A stretch of DNA of 64,000 nucleotides from CAWBRT01 sp963832785 (GCA_963832785.1 CAWHVF010000005.1:2418001-2482000), one strand, 5' to 3'. Counted from the first letter of the stretch, positions 51,660 through 60,277 are shown. Made by a program: numbers and translations. Notes: generated by a model not told the origin, from the sequence alone.

Positions 51660-52637
51660 TTAATAGAGAGCCGCTCTGGGCGGAGGGAAGTAAATGCGGT
51701 AGCAATAGACCATTTCTCCGTCGTTCGCGTCTGGCGCGGCCATGGCCGCGAACTGGGCGTGCAAGGTGGTGGCGCGCAACGGCTCGCCGAGCTTGACCGC
51801 ACCCTCGCGCGGCGAGCCGGCCGCCTGCAGCAGAGGATAGTAGAAGCAGATTCTGCCGCCCGAGCTTTCAGGCAGCACGAACAGCGCCGACCACTCCTGG
51901 AAGAAGTTGCCGCCTTCGCGGTCGACGAAGGCCACCACCTTCTGCACCCGCGCCGCGGCGGCCGGCACGCCTCCCAGCAGCGGGCGTTCGAGCTGCAGGG
52001 AATGATCGGTAACGGCGGCCACCCGCTCCACGTTAAAGGTGACACGGCGGACGTAGTCCGCTTGCAGGCTGGCCGCCTGCGCGCAGGAGACGTAGGCGGC
52101 GGCAATGCCGCTTCCGACGTAGCCGGTCTGCTGCGCGTAATCGATATCGACGGCGACGATGTCTCCGGCCTGGAAGCCGGAAACCGCCGCGCCCAGCATC
52201 AGCTCCTGCGCGGTCGATCCGGGCTGGAGCGAAATCGCCGGCTGCGCGGCTCCGCCGGAGGCGGACGAGCCAGCTACGCCGCTCGTGGCCAGCACGTTCA
52301 TGTGCTGCGCCCCGCCGGCCAGCGCCATCTGCAGCTTGCCCCACTCGCGAAACTCCAGCTCGACGGTGGCTCCCTGATTGACGCGAAACTGCCGGCTGGC
52401 CGCCGAGGCCGGCCCCAGGCGCGCCGCTTCCACCTTGGTTTGCGGCGTGCGCGTGAACTTGTCCGCCCAGCCGGCGTCGATCCACGGTGCCGGCGGATTG
52501 TCCGGATCGAAGGCCGGCGCGGCCGCCGGATCGAAGATGCTGGGCGTTTGGCTGCCGCGGGCGACCGGCGCGAAGTATGCCCGCACGCCTTCGCTCAGCG
52601 GCTGCATCAGGCCGCGAATCGAGCTGCTTGCGCTCAT
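51660..52637 (-). CDS. Putative phage tail tube/structural protein
   Basis: This 325-residue protein starts MSASSSIRGLMQPLSEGVRAYF and contains APWIDAGWADKFTR and LEFREWGKLQMALAGGAQHMNVL, resembling the beta-rich N-terminus of tail-tube proteins. The rest alternates beta-prone segments with no hydrophobic helix. The ATG at 52637 overlaps the preceding gene stop (ATGA). The tail-tube call is tentative; a structural role is well supported by context. Confidence 0.6.
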   Translation of the reverse strand: MSASSSIRGLMQPLSEGVRAYFAPVARGSQTPSIFDPAAAPAFDPDNPPAPWIDAGWADKFTRTPQTKVEAARLGPASAASRQFRVNQGATVELEFREWGKLQMALAGGAQHMNVLATSGVAGSSASGGAAQPAISLQPGSTAQELMLGAAVSGFQAGDIVAVDIDYAQQTGYVGSGIAAAYVSCAQAASLQADYVRRVTFNVERVAAVTDHSLQLERPLLGGVPAAAARVQKVVAFVDREGGNFFQEWSALFVLPESSGGRICFYYPLLQAAGSPREGAVKLGEPLRATTLHAQFAAMAAPDANDGEMVYCYRIYFPPPRAALY

Positions 52638-53125
52638 GCGCCCTCCGCAAAGAAGTAGATTTCGAGGCTGGCCCGGCGGGCCAGCAGCTTGCCATCGCTT
52701 TTGGCCGCCGCCAGCTTCGGCCGGCTCCAGCAAATCGTCGTCCCCAGCGCCACCGCTGGAGACTGCGTGTAGTCGCACTTGGGGGCGGATGGCGGCAGGG
52801 CGATGCTAAGCAGCTCGGCATCCATGGCGGTCAACTGCCGGCCGCGATCGGCGTTGTCGTAGTCATCGCTGCCCTGCACGCGGTAATCGATGGCGCAACT
52901 GAGCGAGCGCAACTCCGGCTGCGCGCCGGGAGTGGTGATGGCCGACTCGTCGCCCCAGCTAAGACAGAAGACGTCGGTCAGCAGGGCGTCCAGTCCGGGC
53001 CGCTCGTTTTCGCAGACCAGGATGCCGGGACGCTGGTTGCCGTCTATGCTCACCACGCGCGCCGGATTCAGTACGGCCAGCCGGTCGCGCAGGGCGATGT
53101 AAAAGCTGTCCTTGGCGAATTGCAT
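52634..53125 (-). CDS. Phage tail completion/minor structural protein, unrecognised
   Basis: This 163-residue protein (MQFAKDSFYIALRDRLAVLNPAR) begins 3 nt after the previous stop. The initial helix followed by RVVSIDGNQRPGILV and beta strands fits head-tail or tail completion proteins, which occupy this slot between connector and tail-tube genes in siphophages. No catalytic motif is visible. Confidence 0.65.
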   Translation of the reverse strand: MQFAKDSFYIALRDRLAVLNPARVVSIDGNQRPGILVCENERPGLDALLTDVFCLSWGDESAITTPGAQPELRSLSCAIDYRVQGSDDYDNADRGRQLTAMDAELLSIALPPSAPKCDYTQSPAVALGTTICWSRPKLAAAKSDGKLLARRASLEIYFFAEGA

Positions 53126-53128
53126 CGC

Positions 53129-53551
53129 TTACTCCGTCACCTGCAAGCGGTACAGGTACTCGCTTCCGCCGAACAGCTCGCCGGCGATCTTGCCCACGCG
53201 GAAGCTGCGGTCTTGCCAGCCGATGGTGTCCACCAGCGCCATCAGGCCGGCGACGTCGCTGGCGCCGCGCGACTCCGCCAGCGCCTTCAGGGTGGTGGCC
53301 GCAATCACCAGTTCGAATCCGCCGGCAAACGGCGCCGTCGACTGCGGCTTGCGCACCAGCACGGGCGCAATCGCCACCTCTTCCATGGCCGGCGGTTGCG
53401 TTCCCAGTTGAGTTGCGTCCGTGGCAGTCGCAGACGCCACCGGAAAGCGAAACTGCACCGTGGCTGCGCCCAGCACGCGCAGCAACGACTCGGCGCAGCG
53501 CGCCGCCGCCAGCGCCGGAGTTGCCACTCCCGCCCATCCTGATTCCGGCAT
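53129..53551 (-). CDS. Phage structural protein, unrecognised
   Basis: This 140-residue protein (MPESGWAGVATPALAAARCAE) has Ala-rich helices then beta segments, with a C-terminus reading GELFGGSEYLYRLQVTE. It starts just after the connector-like gene stop (TGAGATG) and is part of the same run. A head-tail joining role is possible from position only. Confidence 0.6.
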   Translation of the reverse strand: MPESGWAGVATPALAAARCAESLLRVLGAATVQFRFPVASATATDATQLGTQPPAMEEVAIAPVLVRKPQSTAPFAGGFELVIAATTLKALAESRGASDVAGLMALVDTIGWQDRSFRVGKIAGELFGGSEYLYRLQVTE

Positions 53552-53552
53552 C

Positions 53553-54197
53553 TCAACCCACCTTCTGCGCCACGTAGGGCGCCAGCAGTTGCCGCACGCT
53601 GTCGTCCAGCAGCGAACTGGAGAAGTATTCGAGCTGCATCTGGTCGAGCCTGGCCAGGCGGACGTTCAGCGCCGGCGTGGCCTGGGCATTACGGATCAGC
53701 GCCGCGCAGGCATGTTTGACGGCTTCGCTGATCTCGGCCAGCCCGGCCGTGTAGGTGATCTCCAGCTCGTTGAAGGGCAGCCACAACAGGCCGCCGGCCA
53801 GGCTGACTTCGCCGCTGTCGCTGTCGAAATCCAGGCCGGCGGTCGAGACCGTGGCCCACTGCCCCGGTAAGCCGAAGGCACTGGCCATCTCGATAATCAG
53901 CTCCTGCTGCGGCGAACACGCCAAAGGCACCTCGTCGCCGCGCCTGGGCTGCGCGTAGCGGCCGCGGACCGCGACGATGGGCGAAGTGGCCGGCGCAATG
54001 GCCGTGAGCGGCAGATAAGTGAGCCGCACCGTACTCGACTCCGGCATCAGCCGCAGCCGTTCGGTGTACTGCGCCGGCGCCAGGGTGGGCCGCCGGCAAT
54101 GGGCATCGATCAGCGCCGATGCCGCCCCCACCAGCGCCGCAGGCGTCGCCAGATCCACGCCGTAGCTCTCGAACTCCGAGGCGCTCAAATAAACCAT
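53553..54197 (-). CDS. Head-tail connector-like phage protein
   Basis: This 214-residue protein starts MVYLSASEFESYGVDLATPAAL, then LVGAASALIDAHCRR. It ends in a helical bundle (EISEAVKHACAALIRNAQ) with a Met/Tyr-rich tail, the pattern of head-tail adaptor proteins of the HK97 gp6 kind. It follows the capsid gene across a 174-nt repeat-containing gap. The role is inferred from pattern and position. Confidence 0.7.
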   Translation of the reverse strand: MVYLSASEFESYGVDLATPAALVGAASALIDAHCRRPTLAPAQYTERLRLMPESSTVRLTYLPLTAIAPATSPIVAVRGRYAQPRRGDEVPLACSPQQELIIEMASAFGLPGQWATVSTAGLDFDSDSGEVSLAGGLLWLPFNELEITYTAGLAEISEAVKHACAALIRNAQATPALNVRLARLDQMQLEYFSSSLLDDSVRQLLAPYVAQKVG

Positions 54198-54371
54198 TGC
54201 GTTCTCCGCTGCTTAACGTTTCAGGTTTCTCGTTTCACGTTTCACGTTTGAGTAGCGCCGCCGCCCGCGGCGGCGGGTCGCAGTGGAATGCCGAAAAAGC
54301 GAGCCCGCCGACGAGGTCGCTGGCGCTACCCGTCTTGCTTGTGTGCAACGTGAAACGTGAAACGAATTTGC
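54198..54371. repeat. Gap with CGTTTCACGTTTCACG inverted repeats
   Basis: TTTCACGTTTCACG at about 54232-54248 faces the inverted copy AACGTGAAACGTGAAACG at 54346-54363, with a GCGCC-rich segment between. The pair could form a long stem after the capsid gene. A similar TTCACGTTTCAC occurs at 56088, upstream of the scaffold-like gene. Confidence 0.55.
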
Positions 54372-55344
54372 CTACCGAGTGACGTTCACCAGGAAGTGCG
54401 CGTAGCTGGCGCCCTTGACCACCACGGCGCCGAACTTCACCACCATCAACTGGTGGGCCAGCGTGCCGGTGAGGCCCAACTGGAAGACGCGCGGGTTGGC
54501 GTCGGTCAGCCAGTGGTACTCGATCAGGTCTTCGGTGACGATGTAGGCCGGCAGCACCGCCGTGCCGCTGCCCGGCGTTCCCGTGTAGGGCAGGCACCAC
54601 TCCGGAATCAGCGGCAGCTCGCCGGCCTGGGTGGAGAGCGTCTTGACCGTCAGGCCGCTGGTGATCTCCTTGCTGGAGAGCACGACGTTGAACTCCGCCT
54701 TCATCTCGCGGTCGATCAGGTCCAGCAGGACCGGATTGGCGTAGATGGCGGTGGGGCGCACCTCGAAGTTGGAGTTGGCCACCATCTCCGCGATGGTGGA
54801 CTTCAGCCCGTCGACAATGCTGGCGTTGTTGGCGATGGTGGCGACGTTGCCGCCCGCCTGAATCTGGCCGCAGGCGCCGAAGTACTGCAGCGACGTGGGG
54901 GCGCTCAGCGAGGTGTCGTTGCCGTTCCACAGGGCCACGTCGTGGGTGCGCATCAGGCCGTCGACCGAGTCGGCCAGGTCCTTGGCCTGCAGGTAGGCGA
55001 ACTGGCTCTGCTGCGAGCCCACCTCGATGTCGAACAGGTTGTAGTTGATCTGCGAAACCAGCGCCTTCAGCGGCACGCTGCGCTCCACCCGGGTGGGCGC
55101 GCCGACCGTGGCTACGATGTTGCGCGGATCGACGAAGCCGTTGGCGGCCGAAGGCGAGTTGATGGCCGTTTGCTCGAAGTAACGCGACGGATGCCCCGTC
55201 GCCGGCACCTGCTTGACCCGTCTGCCCGAAGACTCCGCGGCGGCGAACGATGTCGCAGATCTCCGTCTGGTAGCGGTCTATCTCTACCGCGCCGGGGCCC
55301 ATAAAGTCGGCCGCGGCGTGTAAGTCAACAAATTGTGCGTTCAT
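54372..55344 (-). pseudogene. Phage major capsid protein with a one-base frameshift
   Basis: The start at ATG 55344 (MNAQFVDLHAAADFMGPGAV, AAGGGG upstream) runs to VRRRGVFGQ, then breaks. The next frame continues RVKQVPATGHPSRYFEQTAI and the remaining 270 residues to the stop at 54372. Removing the single base at 55221 joins them as GVFGQRVKQVPATGHP, a natural capsid sequence. The long frame contains the expected ALVSQINYNLFDIEVGSQQ and beta-rich tail of HK97-like coat proteins. This is a frameshift mutation, a sequencing error, or less likely a programmed +1 shift. The slot between scaffold-like and connector genes fits the major capsid protein. Confidence 0.82.
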
Positions 55345-55431
55345 TCTTTTCCCCTTCAAAAGGAAAGCCCGCGGCTTACGGGACGCGGGCAAAGTTCCGA
55401 CTATTTATGTATGGCCACGCTTGGCGAGTGG

Positions 55432-55569
55432 CCCACTCAAGCTTCTTCGCTTGAGTGGGGCAGTTAACAACCCCAACTCAAGCCAACCGCGGGGCTTGAA
55501 TGGGACACCCGGCCTTGCTGGGGTGGGTTCCGGGGTCCCCGCCAAGCGCGGCTTTTGCGCTTGGTGGGG
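55432..55569. repeat. Cluster of three palindromic hairpins downstream of the scaffold-like gene
   Basis: Three hairpins lie in tandem: CCCACTCAAGC/GCTTGAGTGGG (55432-55459), an imperfect CCCCAACTCAAGCC/GGCTTGAATGGG (about 55471-55504), and CCCCGCCAAGCGC/GCGCTTGGTGGGG (55537-55569). The last has the same 13-7-13 geometry as copies at 47927, 56541, 58207 and 58252. The group ends 4 nt before the scaffold-like gene stop. Confidence 0.75.
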
Positions 55570-55573
55570 TGGC

Positions 55574-56044
55574 CTACAGCAGGCCGGCGCGCGCCATCTC
55601 GGCTTTGACCGCGATACGCTGCTCCACGCTGAGCGAGCGCAGCGCCTGTTCCAGCGCTCCTGCCTCGACCGTCTGCCCGTCGTCGGCGCCGCTTTTGGCC
55701 AGCAGCGCCAGGGTGGCGCCGGAAAGCGTCTTGCGGCGGGCACGCTGCGCCTCCGCTTTCAGCTCGGCGTTTTCCTTCTCCAGCTCCTGCGCACGCTTCT
55801 CCGCCGGCGACTCCACTGCGGCGGCGGCCTCGGTGCCAGCCGGCGCTTCTACGCCGGCCGGTGCCATGGCGGTGCTGGCGCTGGCGGCCTCGTCGATGGC
55901 CGCCACGATGCGGTCAACCTTGCGGTTGAGCGCCTCCATCTGCTGCCCCATCTTCTCCAGCAGCGCGTGCAACTGTTCGGCGGCCGTGGCCATTCGTTCC
56001 GTGCTTGCCGCCAGGGTCGTGCCGGCGGCCTGGTTCTGTTCCAT
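55574..56044 (-). CDS. Scaffold-like coiled-coil phage protein
   Basis: This 156-residue protein from ATG 56044 (MEQNQAAGTTLAAS, AGGAG 7 nt upstream) has a long Ala/Glu/Lys-rich coiled coil (about 15-115) and a compact C-terminal part (GALEQALRSLSVEQRIAVKAEMA). Its position between the protease-like and capsid genes is that of scaffolding proteins in HK97-type morphogenesis clusters. The frame is open upstream to 56098, but the chosen start has the better ribosome binding site. Confidence 0.72.
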   Translation of the reverse strand: MEQNQAAGTTLAASTERMATAAEQLHALLEKMGQQMEALNRKVDRIVAAIDEAASASTAMAPAGVEAPAGTEAAAAVESPAEKRAQELEKENAELKAEAQRARRKTLSGATLALLAKSGADDGQTVEAGALEQALRSLSVEQRIAVKAEMARAGLL

Positions 56045-56183
56045 CTCTGTCTCCTGGAAGATCAGTTCTTCGTTCTTCGTTGCCCGTTCACGTTTCACAA
56101 ATAGGCCGCACGCGCAGGCCCGCTGACGATTGCGCCGGCGCTACGAATCCTGGGCGCGGGCAACATGAACTTGAAGCGAGCTG

Positions 56184-56897
56184 TTACTGAGAAGCGGGAA
56201 CCGGGAACGGAGAACTGTCTTTCTCGATTTCAATCCACGTGTTCTGATAGGCCGCTTTGCTTTTCAGCAGGACGGCGGCCCCGGTGAAGGTGAACTTGGT
56301 GACCTCCCAGACCGGGGCGTCGATGTCGGCCACGTGCACCTCGGCGATCTCGTAGGACATGCCCAGCTCACCCCGTCCCTTGGCCCGCATCTGGCCGACA
56401 ACCTCGGGAAAGTCCTTGGCGAAGATGTATCCGCTCACCTTCAACTGCTGCATGCGGCTGTGCAGCAGCAGGACGCGGCCTCTACGCTGTGGGCGCCGCA
56501 CGCCGCGCGACGGTCCTGTCGCATTGTCGGCAAGCGAGGTCCCCGGCAAGCGCCGCGGTTGCGCTTGCTGGGGTGTAAGTTCCGCCGAGGTGATGACGCC
56601 GATCTTGGCCTGGGCGTCGTGCCCGTCCAGCGTCGGCGTGTAGTCCACCGCCATGCCCAGCAGCGACGGAATGGCCTCCTCGACCGCCTGGCCGGTCAGC
56701 AGCACGCGATGCCCGCGCGAACCGCTGGGCGGCTTGTCGGAGGGCGCATCCACCACGGTCAAAACGCCGTGGAAGCGCAGGCGGTTGGGATGCCCTTCGA
56801 CCGCCGGCATCTCCAGCGCCATCGATTCCAGCGTCACCCCGGCGCGCAAAAAAGGCGCGACTGCCGGGGTGAAATCGGGCCGCATATCGACGCTCAT
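56184..56897 (-). CDS. Prohead protease-like capsid maturation protein
   Basis: This 237-residue protein (MSVDMRPDFTPAVAPFL) contains MAVDYTPTLDGHDAQAKIGVITSAEL, resembling the His-containing N-terminal strand of prohead proteases, and GRGELGMSYEIAEVHV, where the Ser and following strands fit the second catalytic segment. A roughly 35-residue Arg/Pro-rich interruption (QQAQPRRLPGTSL onward) is encoded by a 33-nt palindrome at 56541-56573 and looks inserted. Whether the protease remains active is unclear. It overlaps the portal gene by ATGA. Confidence 0.68.
   Translation of the reverse strand: MSVDMRPDFTPAVAPFLRAGVTLESMALEMPAVEGHPNRLRFHGVLTVVDAPSDKPPSGSRGHRVLLTGQAVEEAIPSLLGMAVDYTPTLDGHDAQAKIGVITSAELTPQQAQPRRLPGTSLADNATGPSRGVRRPQRRGRVLLLHSRMQQLKVSGYIFAKDFPEVVGQMRAKGRGELGMSYEIAEVHVADIDAPVWEVTKFTFTGAAVLLKSKAAYQNTWIEIEKDSSPFPVPASQ
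56541..56573. repeat. 33-nt palindrome inside the prohead protease-like gene
   Basis: CCCCGGCAAGCGC and GCGCTTGCTGGGG pair (one G-T) around CGCGGTT. The element is read in frame within the protease-like gene, where it adds a Pro/Arg-rich stretch. It has the same 13-7-13 layout as other copies. Confidence 0.75.
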
Positions 56898-58348
56898 CTT
56901 GCCACCTCCGACTCGCCCGGCGCCGAACCCGACGCTTCGCTTCTGCCGGCCGCGCCCATCACCTGGGGAAACGAGGCCGGCTTGCCGACCAGCAGAACCT
57001 CTTCTTGCTGCTCGGTGGCCGTCTCCGGCGTCCCCGGAATGCGTCGTGATTCACTTTGTTGCGGTGGAAGCGGCGGCAACCCGCGGCGGCGGCGCGCCTC
57101 GTCGATGGTCAGCACGCCGTTGCGCAGCAGGATCTCCTCCAGTTGCGCCAGCCCCAGCTCGTCCGGCGCCTCCAGTTCGGTAAAGACGAACTCCAGATCG
57201 TCCCAGCCCAGCTTCTTGGCAATAATGTCGCGCGTCAGGTGCTCGGCCAGCAGCCGCGCGGTGGGAACGACGGCGGTCTGGAAGACCACCTGGTTCAGCT
57301 CGCGGGCGGTGGCGCGGTTCACGTCCGACTCCAGCCCCAGCAGCATGGGCGGCAGATCGAAGGCATCGGCGATGACACGGATGAGAAATTCCTGCCACTG
57401 TAGCCGCAGGTCGGCGTCGGTGCCGGCGCCGAAGCGCAACACCTCGGGCTTGTTGTCGGCCGTGAGTATCGGAACCTTGCCCGTGCCCTCGACCTCGTCC
57501 TGCCACCAGCGGATCAGGCGCTCGTGCTGGGGCGCGTTCAGCCCCTGCAACCACAAGGCATACTGCACCACCGAGTTGCTGGCCATGCGAGCGGCATAAC
57601 GGTGGGCGGAGAGAAAGTGATGGATGGTCTCGAAGGCTACTTCCAGCCGTCCCAGGCCGAAGGGGGTATGGGTGCGCGGGTTCAGGCGCACGTAACACAG
57701 CTCGTCGTCGCGGAGGGTGATCTGCTCCCGGGCGCCGAAGCGTCCGGTCTCCTGCACGTAGCGCGGCGAATCCGGCCGGCCGTTCCAGTCGGCCCGCACC
57801 CGTATGGTGGCGCCGTCGACCGGCCACAGCGTCAGCGGCTTGCCCGGCTCGCCCGTGGCCACGGTTTCAATGGCGCCGAAGCCGCCGACAATCACGTCCT
57901 CCAGAACCTGCTCGGCCAGCGAGCGGAAGGAGTCGTCGGGGTTGGGCTGTTCGAAATTGCCGGTCAGCAGGGCGATGCGCTCCTCGCCCTGCGCCAGCTC
58001 TTGCAGGTCGCGCCCATGCCGCGGCTGTATCCTCCAGCCCATGCCCGCCACCCGGTCCTTGACCGTGTTGATCGCCTTGCGCGCCACCGGCGTCTCGGCG
58101 AAGCGCCGCAGGTTGGCCGGCGTCCGCTTGGGCAGAGCGTTGTTGGCCGGCGCGTAGGCGGTGAAGATCGAGGGCAGCGCCAGCGTGCGCCGCCTTGCGG
58201 CGGGGTCCCCAACAGGCGCCGCTTTTGCGCCGGTTGGGGTAGAGGCGGGGTCCCCGGCGAGCGCCGCAATTGCGCTCGCTGGGGCAGAGGCTTCGCCGGA
58301 ATGTCGCCAGCTCCGCGCCAGGCCTTGCAATCTTTGCTTTATGCTCAT
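56894..58348 (-). CDS. HK97-family phage portal protein
   Basis: This 484-residue portal protein forms the DNA entry ring of the capsid. Family features include NLRRFAETPVARKAINTVKDRVAGMGW near residue 80, LKLWPVD-like LTLWPVDGATIRVR, CYVRLNPRTHTPFGLGRLEVA, and the clip/crown region IADAFDLPPMLLGLESDVNRATARE. Residues of about 20-55 (APASAIAALAGDPAST and PTGAKAAPVGDPAA) are low-complexity and encoded by two 33-nt palindromes, so they are probably in-frame insertions. It overlaps the protease gene start by 4 nt. Confidence 0.9.
   Translation of the reverse strand: MSIKQRLQGLARSWRHSGEASAPASAIAALAGDPASTPTGAKAAPVGDPAARRRTLALPSIFTAYAPANNALPKRTPANLRRFAETPVARKAINTVKDRVAGMGWRIQPRHGRDLQELAQGEERIALLTGNFEQPNPDDSFRSLAEQVLEDVIVGGFGAIETVATGEPGKPLTLWPVDGATIRVRADWNGRPDSPRYVQETGRFGAREQITLRDDELCYVRLNPRTHTPFGLGRLEVAFETIHHFLSAHRYAARMASNSVVQYALWLQGLNAPQHERLIRWWQDEVEGTGKVPILTADNKPEVLRFGAGTDADLRLQWQEFLIRVIADAFDLPPMLLGLESDVNRATARELNQVVFQTAVVPTARLLAEHLTRDIIAKKLGWDDLEFVFTELEAPDELGLAQLEEILLRNGVLTIDEARRRRGLPPLPPQQSESRRIPGTPETATEQQEEVLLVGKPASFPQVMGAAGRSEASGSAPGESEVAR
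58207..58284. repeat. Two 33-nt palindromes inside the portal gene
   Basis: CCCCAACAGGCGC/GCGCCGGTTGGGG (58207-58239, loop CGCTTTT) and CCCCGGCGAGCGC/GCGCTCGCTGGGG (58252-58284, loop CGCAATT) lie 12 nt apart and in frame near the portal N-terminus. They share the 13-7-13 geometry of the copies at 55537 and 56541. Confidence 0.8.
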
Positions 58349-58395
58349 CCGCTTCCTCGGAACACAAAAAAGGCCCCCTCGCGGGAGCCAGGACT

Positions 58396-58499
58396 ATTTA
58401 CGATTTTTGATTTCTGATTTCTGGTTTTTGATTTTTGATTAAAGGCAAAGGCCCGGTTGTGGTTTATCCAATCTGAAATCAAAAATCAAAAATGAAAAA
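58396..58499. repeat. AT-rich inverted repeat between portal and DUF3037 genes
   Basis: TTTTTGATTTCTGATTT repeats near 58400-58438 are matched by AATCTGAAATCAAAAATC at 58468-58490. This is one of three related elements spaced about 1 kb apart around the HipA-like/DUF3037 pair. Confidence 0.7.
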
Positions 58500-59381
58500 T
58501 TACAGGTGCAGCTCGATCCTCGCCCGCTCGGCCAGCGCCGGCATCTGGGCCAGACTGGCCACCATAATCTCCTGCTCTTCGAGGGTGGCCAGGGCAAAGG
58601 CTATGCCGTCATCGCCACGGTCGAGATCGTCTTCCACCACCGCGGTCAACTGCGCTTCCGCCTCTTCCGCCCGGCGAATGCCGGCGCGCACCTGGGGAAA
58701 GCTGAAGGCCAGCAGCTTGGCGGTGTTTATCTCCGCCTGCAACGAGATGGCGTGGAACAGCCTGACTCGCGCGCCGTTGCCGTTGCGTGGCGGGGCGGGC
58801 GCCCCGGCAAGCCCGATTTCAGGCTTGCTGGGGAGCCCGTAGGCGCAGTCGATCCTCAGCGGATCTCCGCGATGGGTGTACTCGGCGGCGGCGATGTTCT
58901 TGCGCATGAAGCGCCACACCCCCTGCTGCTCGAACTGCTCGCGCATGGCGGCAAAGACCACCTGCCGCCCGCCGGCCGCCCGCCGCGCCCGGGGAGAGCG
59001 CTCCAGGTAGAACGCCGCCAGGCTCTCCAGCTCCGCCTGCGGCGACTCGGCCAGCACCGCCTTGTACGGCCCCAGGCGCAGGCAGCCGGAAAACGAGTCC
59101 TCCATCCTGTGCAACAGCCACTGGCGGTTGGCGGCGTCTTCGGCCAGGCGCTCGCGTATCTCCCGCTCCAGCGCCTCCAGCATCTCCACGTCCACGTCCG
59201 GGTCCAGGCAGCGCACCCGCCGCCAGTCGCGGGTAAAGCGCACGTCGGCAAAAACCGTCCCGGGTCGCTCGCCGCCGGCAGCGCTTTCCAAAAGGACCAC
59301 GCCCACATTCACAAACTCGTCCTTGACCGCGTCCGGCACATATCGCAGCAGGAAGAACTCGCATTGTCGGCGCTCCGTCAT
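58500..59381 (-). CDS. DUF3037-family protein
   Basis: This 293-residue protein from ATG 59381 (MTERRQCEFFLLRYVPDAV) has the DUF3037 start RYVPDAVKDEFVNVGVVLL and an alpha/beta body with VRFTRDWRRVRCLDPDVDV. DUF3037 genes are commonly neighbours of HipA-like genes, as here. A 32-nt palindrome (58802-58833) falls in frame and gives LPSKPEIGLAGAPAPP. It sits between terminase and portal genes, an unusual place for a non-structural gene. The molecular function is unknown. Confidence 0.78.
   Translation of the reverse strand: MTERRQCEFFLLRYVPDAVKDEFVNVGVVLLESAAGGERPGTVFADVRFTRDWRRVRCLDPDVDVEMLEALEREIRERLAEDAANRQWLLHRMEDSFSGCLRLGPYKAVLAESPQAELESLAAFYLERSPRARRAAGGRQVVFAAMREQFEQQGVWRFMRKNIAAAEYTHRGDPLRIDCAYGLPSKPEIGLAGAPAPPRNGNGARVRLFHAISLQAEINTAKLLAFSFPQVRAGIRRAEEAEAQLTAVVEDDLDRGDDGIAFALATLEEQEIMVASLAQMPALAERARIELHL
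58802..58833. repeat. 32-nt palindrome inside the DUF3037 gene
   Basis: CCCCGGCAAGCC and GGCTTGCTGGGG (one G-T pair) surround an 8-nt loop, CGATTTCA. It is a shorter-armed member of the CCCC..GGGG hairpin family and is read in frame. Confidence 0.65.
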
Positions 59382-59397
59382 ATTTGCACTTAACGGT

Positions 59398-59476
59398 AGA
59401 TTTTTGATTTCGGATTTCAGATTGAAAAGCCAAGAACCCGCATTCAATCTGAAATCGAAAATCTGAAATCTTAAAT
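59398..59476. repeat. AT-rich inverted repeat between DUF3037 and HipA-like genes
   Basis: GATTTCGGATTTCAGATTG (59407-59425) faces CAATCTGAAATCGAAAATC (59444-59462) and an ATCTGAAATCTTAAAT tail. It is the middle copy of three repeats bracketing the two-gene cassette. Confidence 0.7.
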
Positions 59477-60277
59477 AATTTTCTCCTTCCAGTTGGGAAA
59501 CGGCGTCCGGCTGGAATTCTTAAAAGCCAGGATCAGCTCCGGCAGGCGCTCCCGCCGTTTCAGCAGGGCCTCCACCAGCGATTCCATCTGCGCCGTCTCC
59601 CCGTACCACTCCACCGGAACCTGCTCGGCACAGGCCCACAGCGCGCTGGCATCCAGCGCCAGGATGCGCGACAGCCATGGCTCGAAGCTCTCCCAGCCGG
59701 CCACCTGCCGGTAGACCTCGTTGCGCCCGTAGACGCCGCGCAGCGGCGAATCCGGAAACGTCCACTCCCCGGCGTTGAAGCAGTATCCCTGGTCGATGAA
59801 CGCCACCGTGAACTTGCGCTCGCGCAGCCGCCGCCAGAAGGCCGCCTGCCGTCCATTGGCGTTGCAGGTCCACTTGTCAAGGGCCAGGATACCGGCAAAA
59901 GCTTCCAGGTTGCGCACCCGCTCCAGCATCTGCTCCGGCAGATAATCGAAGACCATGCCCTGGGCCGGCGGTACCACGTAACGCGATCCGAACTGCAGCC
60001 CGGCCTGGCAGGGCACGCTTCCCCGCCCGCTCTCCATGACCAGCTCCGGGGTATGCGCGATCAGCCAGCCGCTGACCTCGACCACCTCGGAGGCCGGCAC
60101 CGGCAAACCCACCGCCTCGGCCAGCCGCGTGGCCAGCAACTCGTTAGCCAGAACCCGCGGATGCTGCGGGTTGTTCTGGAACTTGACGACGTAAAAAAAG
60201 CCGTCCGCGCAGCGCATGAGGTGGCTCTGTGCCCCGCCCCTCATCCTTCTTACGTGTTGCACGGCCGCAATCGCCAA
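59471..60277 (-). CDS. HipA-like kinase-fold protein
   Basis: This 268-residue protein resembles the stand-alone HipA-like family: GGAQSHLMRCADGFFYVVKFQ (nucleotide-binding strand with Lys), LANELLATRLAEAVGLPVPASEVVEV, then FAGILALDKWTCNANGRQA (catalytic-loop-like Asp/Asn) and FTVAFIDQGYCFN (DFG-like Asp). It probably phosphorylates a protein or small molecule. The frame starts with TTG at 60277; GTG 60262 and ATG 60244 are alternatives. It pairs with the DUF3037 gene downstream, and both are bracketed by AT-rich repeats. Confidence 0.78.
   Translation of the reverse strand: MAIAAVQHVRRMRGGAQSHLMRCADGFFYVVKFQNNPQHPRVLANELLATRLAEAVGLPVPASEVVEVSGWLIAHTPELVMESGRGSVPCQAGLQFGSRYVVPPAQGMVFDYLPEQMLERVRNLEAFAGILALDKWTCNANGRQAAFWRRLRERKFTVAFIDQGYCFNAGEWTFPDSPLRGVYGRNEVYRQVAGWESFEPWLSRILALDASALWACAEQVPVEWYGETAQMESLVEALLKRRERLPELILAFKNSSRTPFPNWKEKII

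Noticed and set aside
54235..55392. A single 385-codon frame spanning the capsid gene
   Set aside because: Only its first 40 or so residues after the true ATG look like capsid protein; the rest is out-of-frame and Arg/Gly/Gln-rich, which led to the frameshift interpretation.
47927..58833. CRISPR array suggested by repeated short palindromes
   Set aside because: The palindromes are irregularly spaced, vary in arm sequence and several are in frame inside genes; there are no spacers of regular length.
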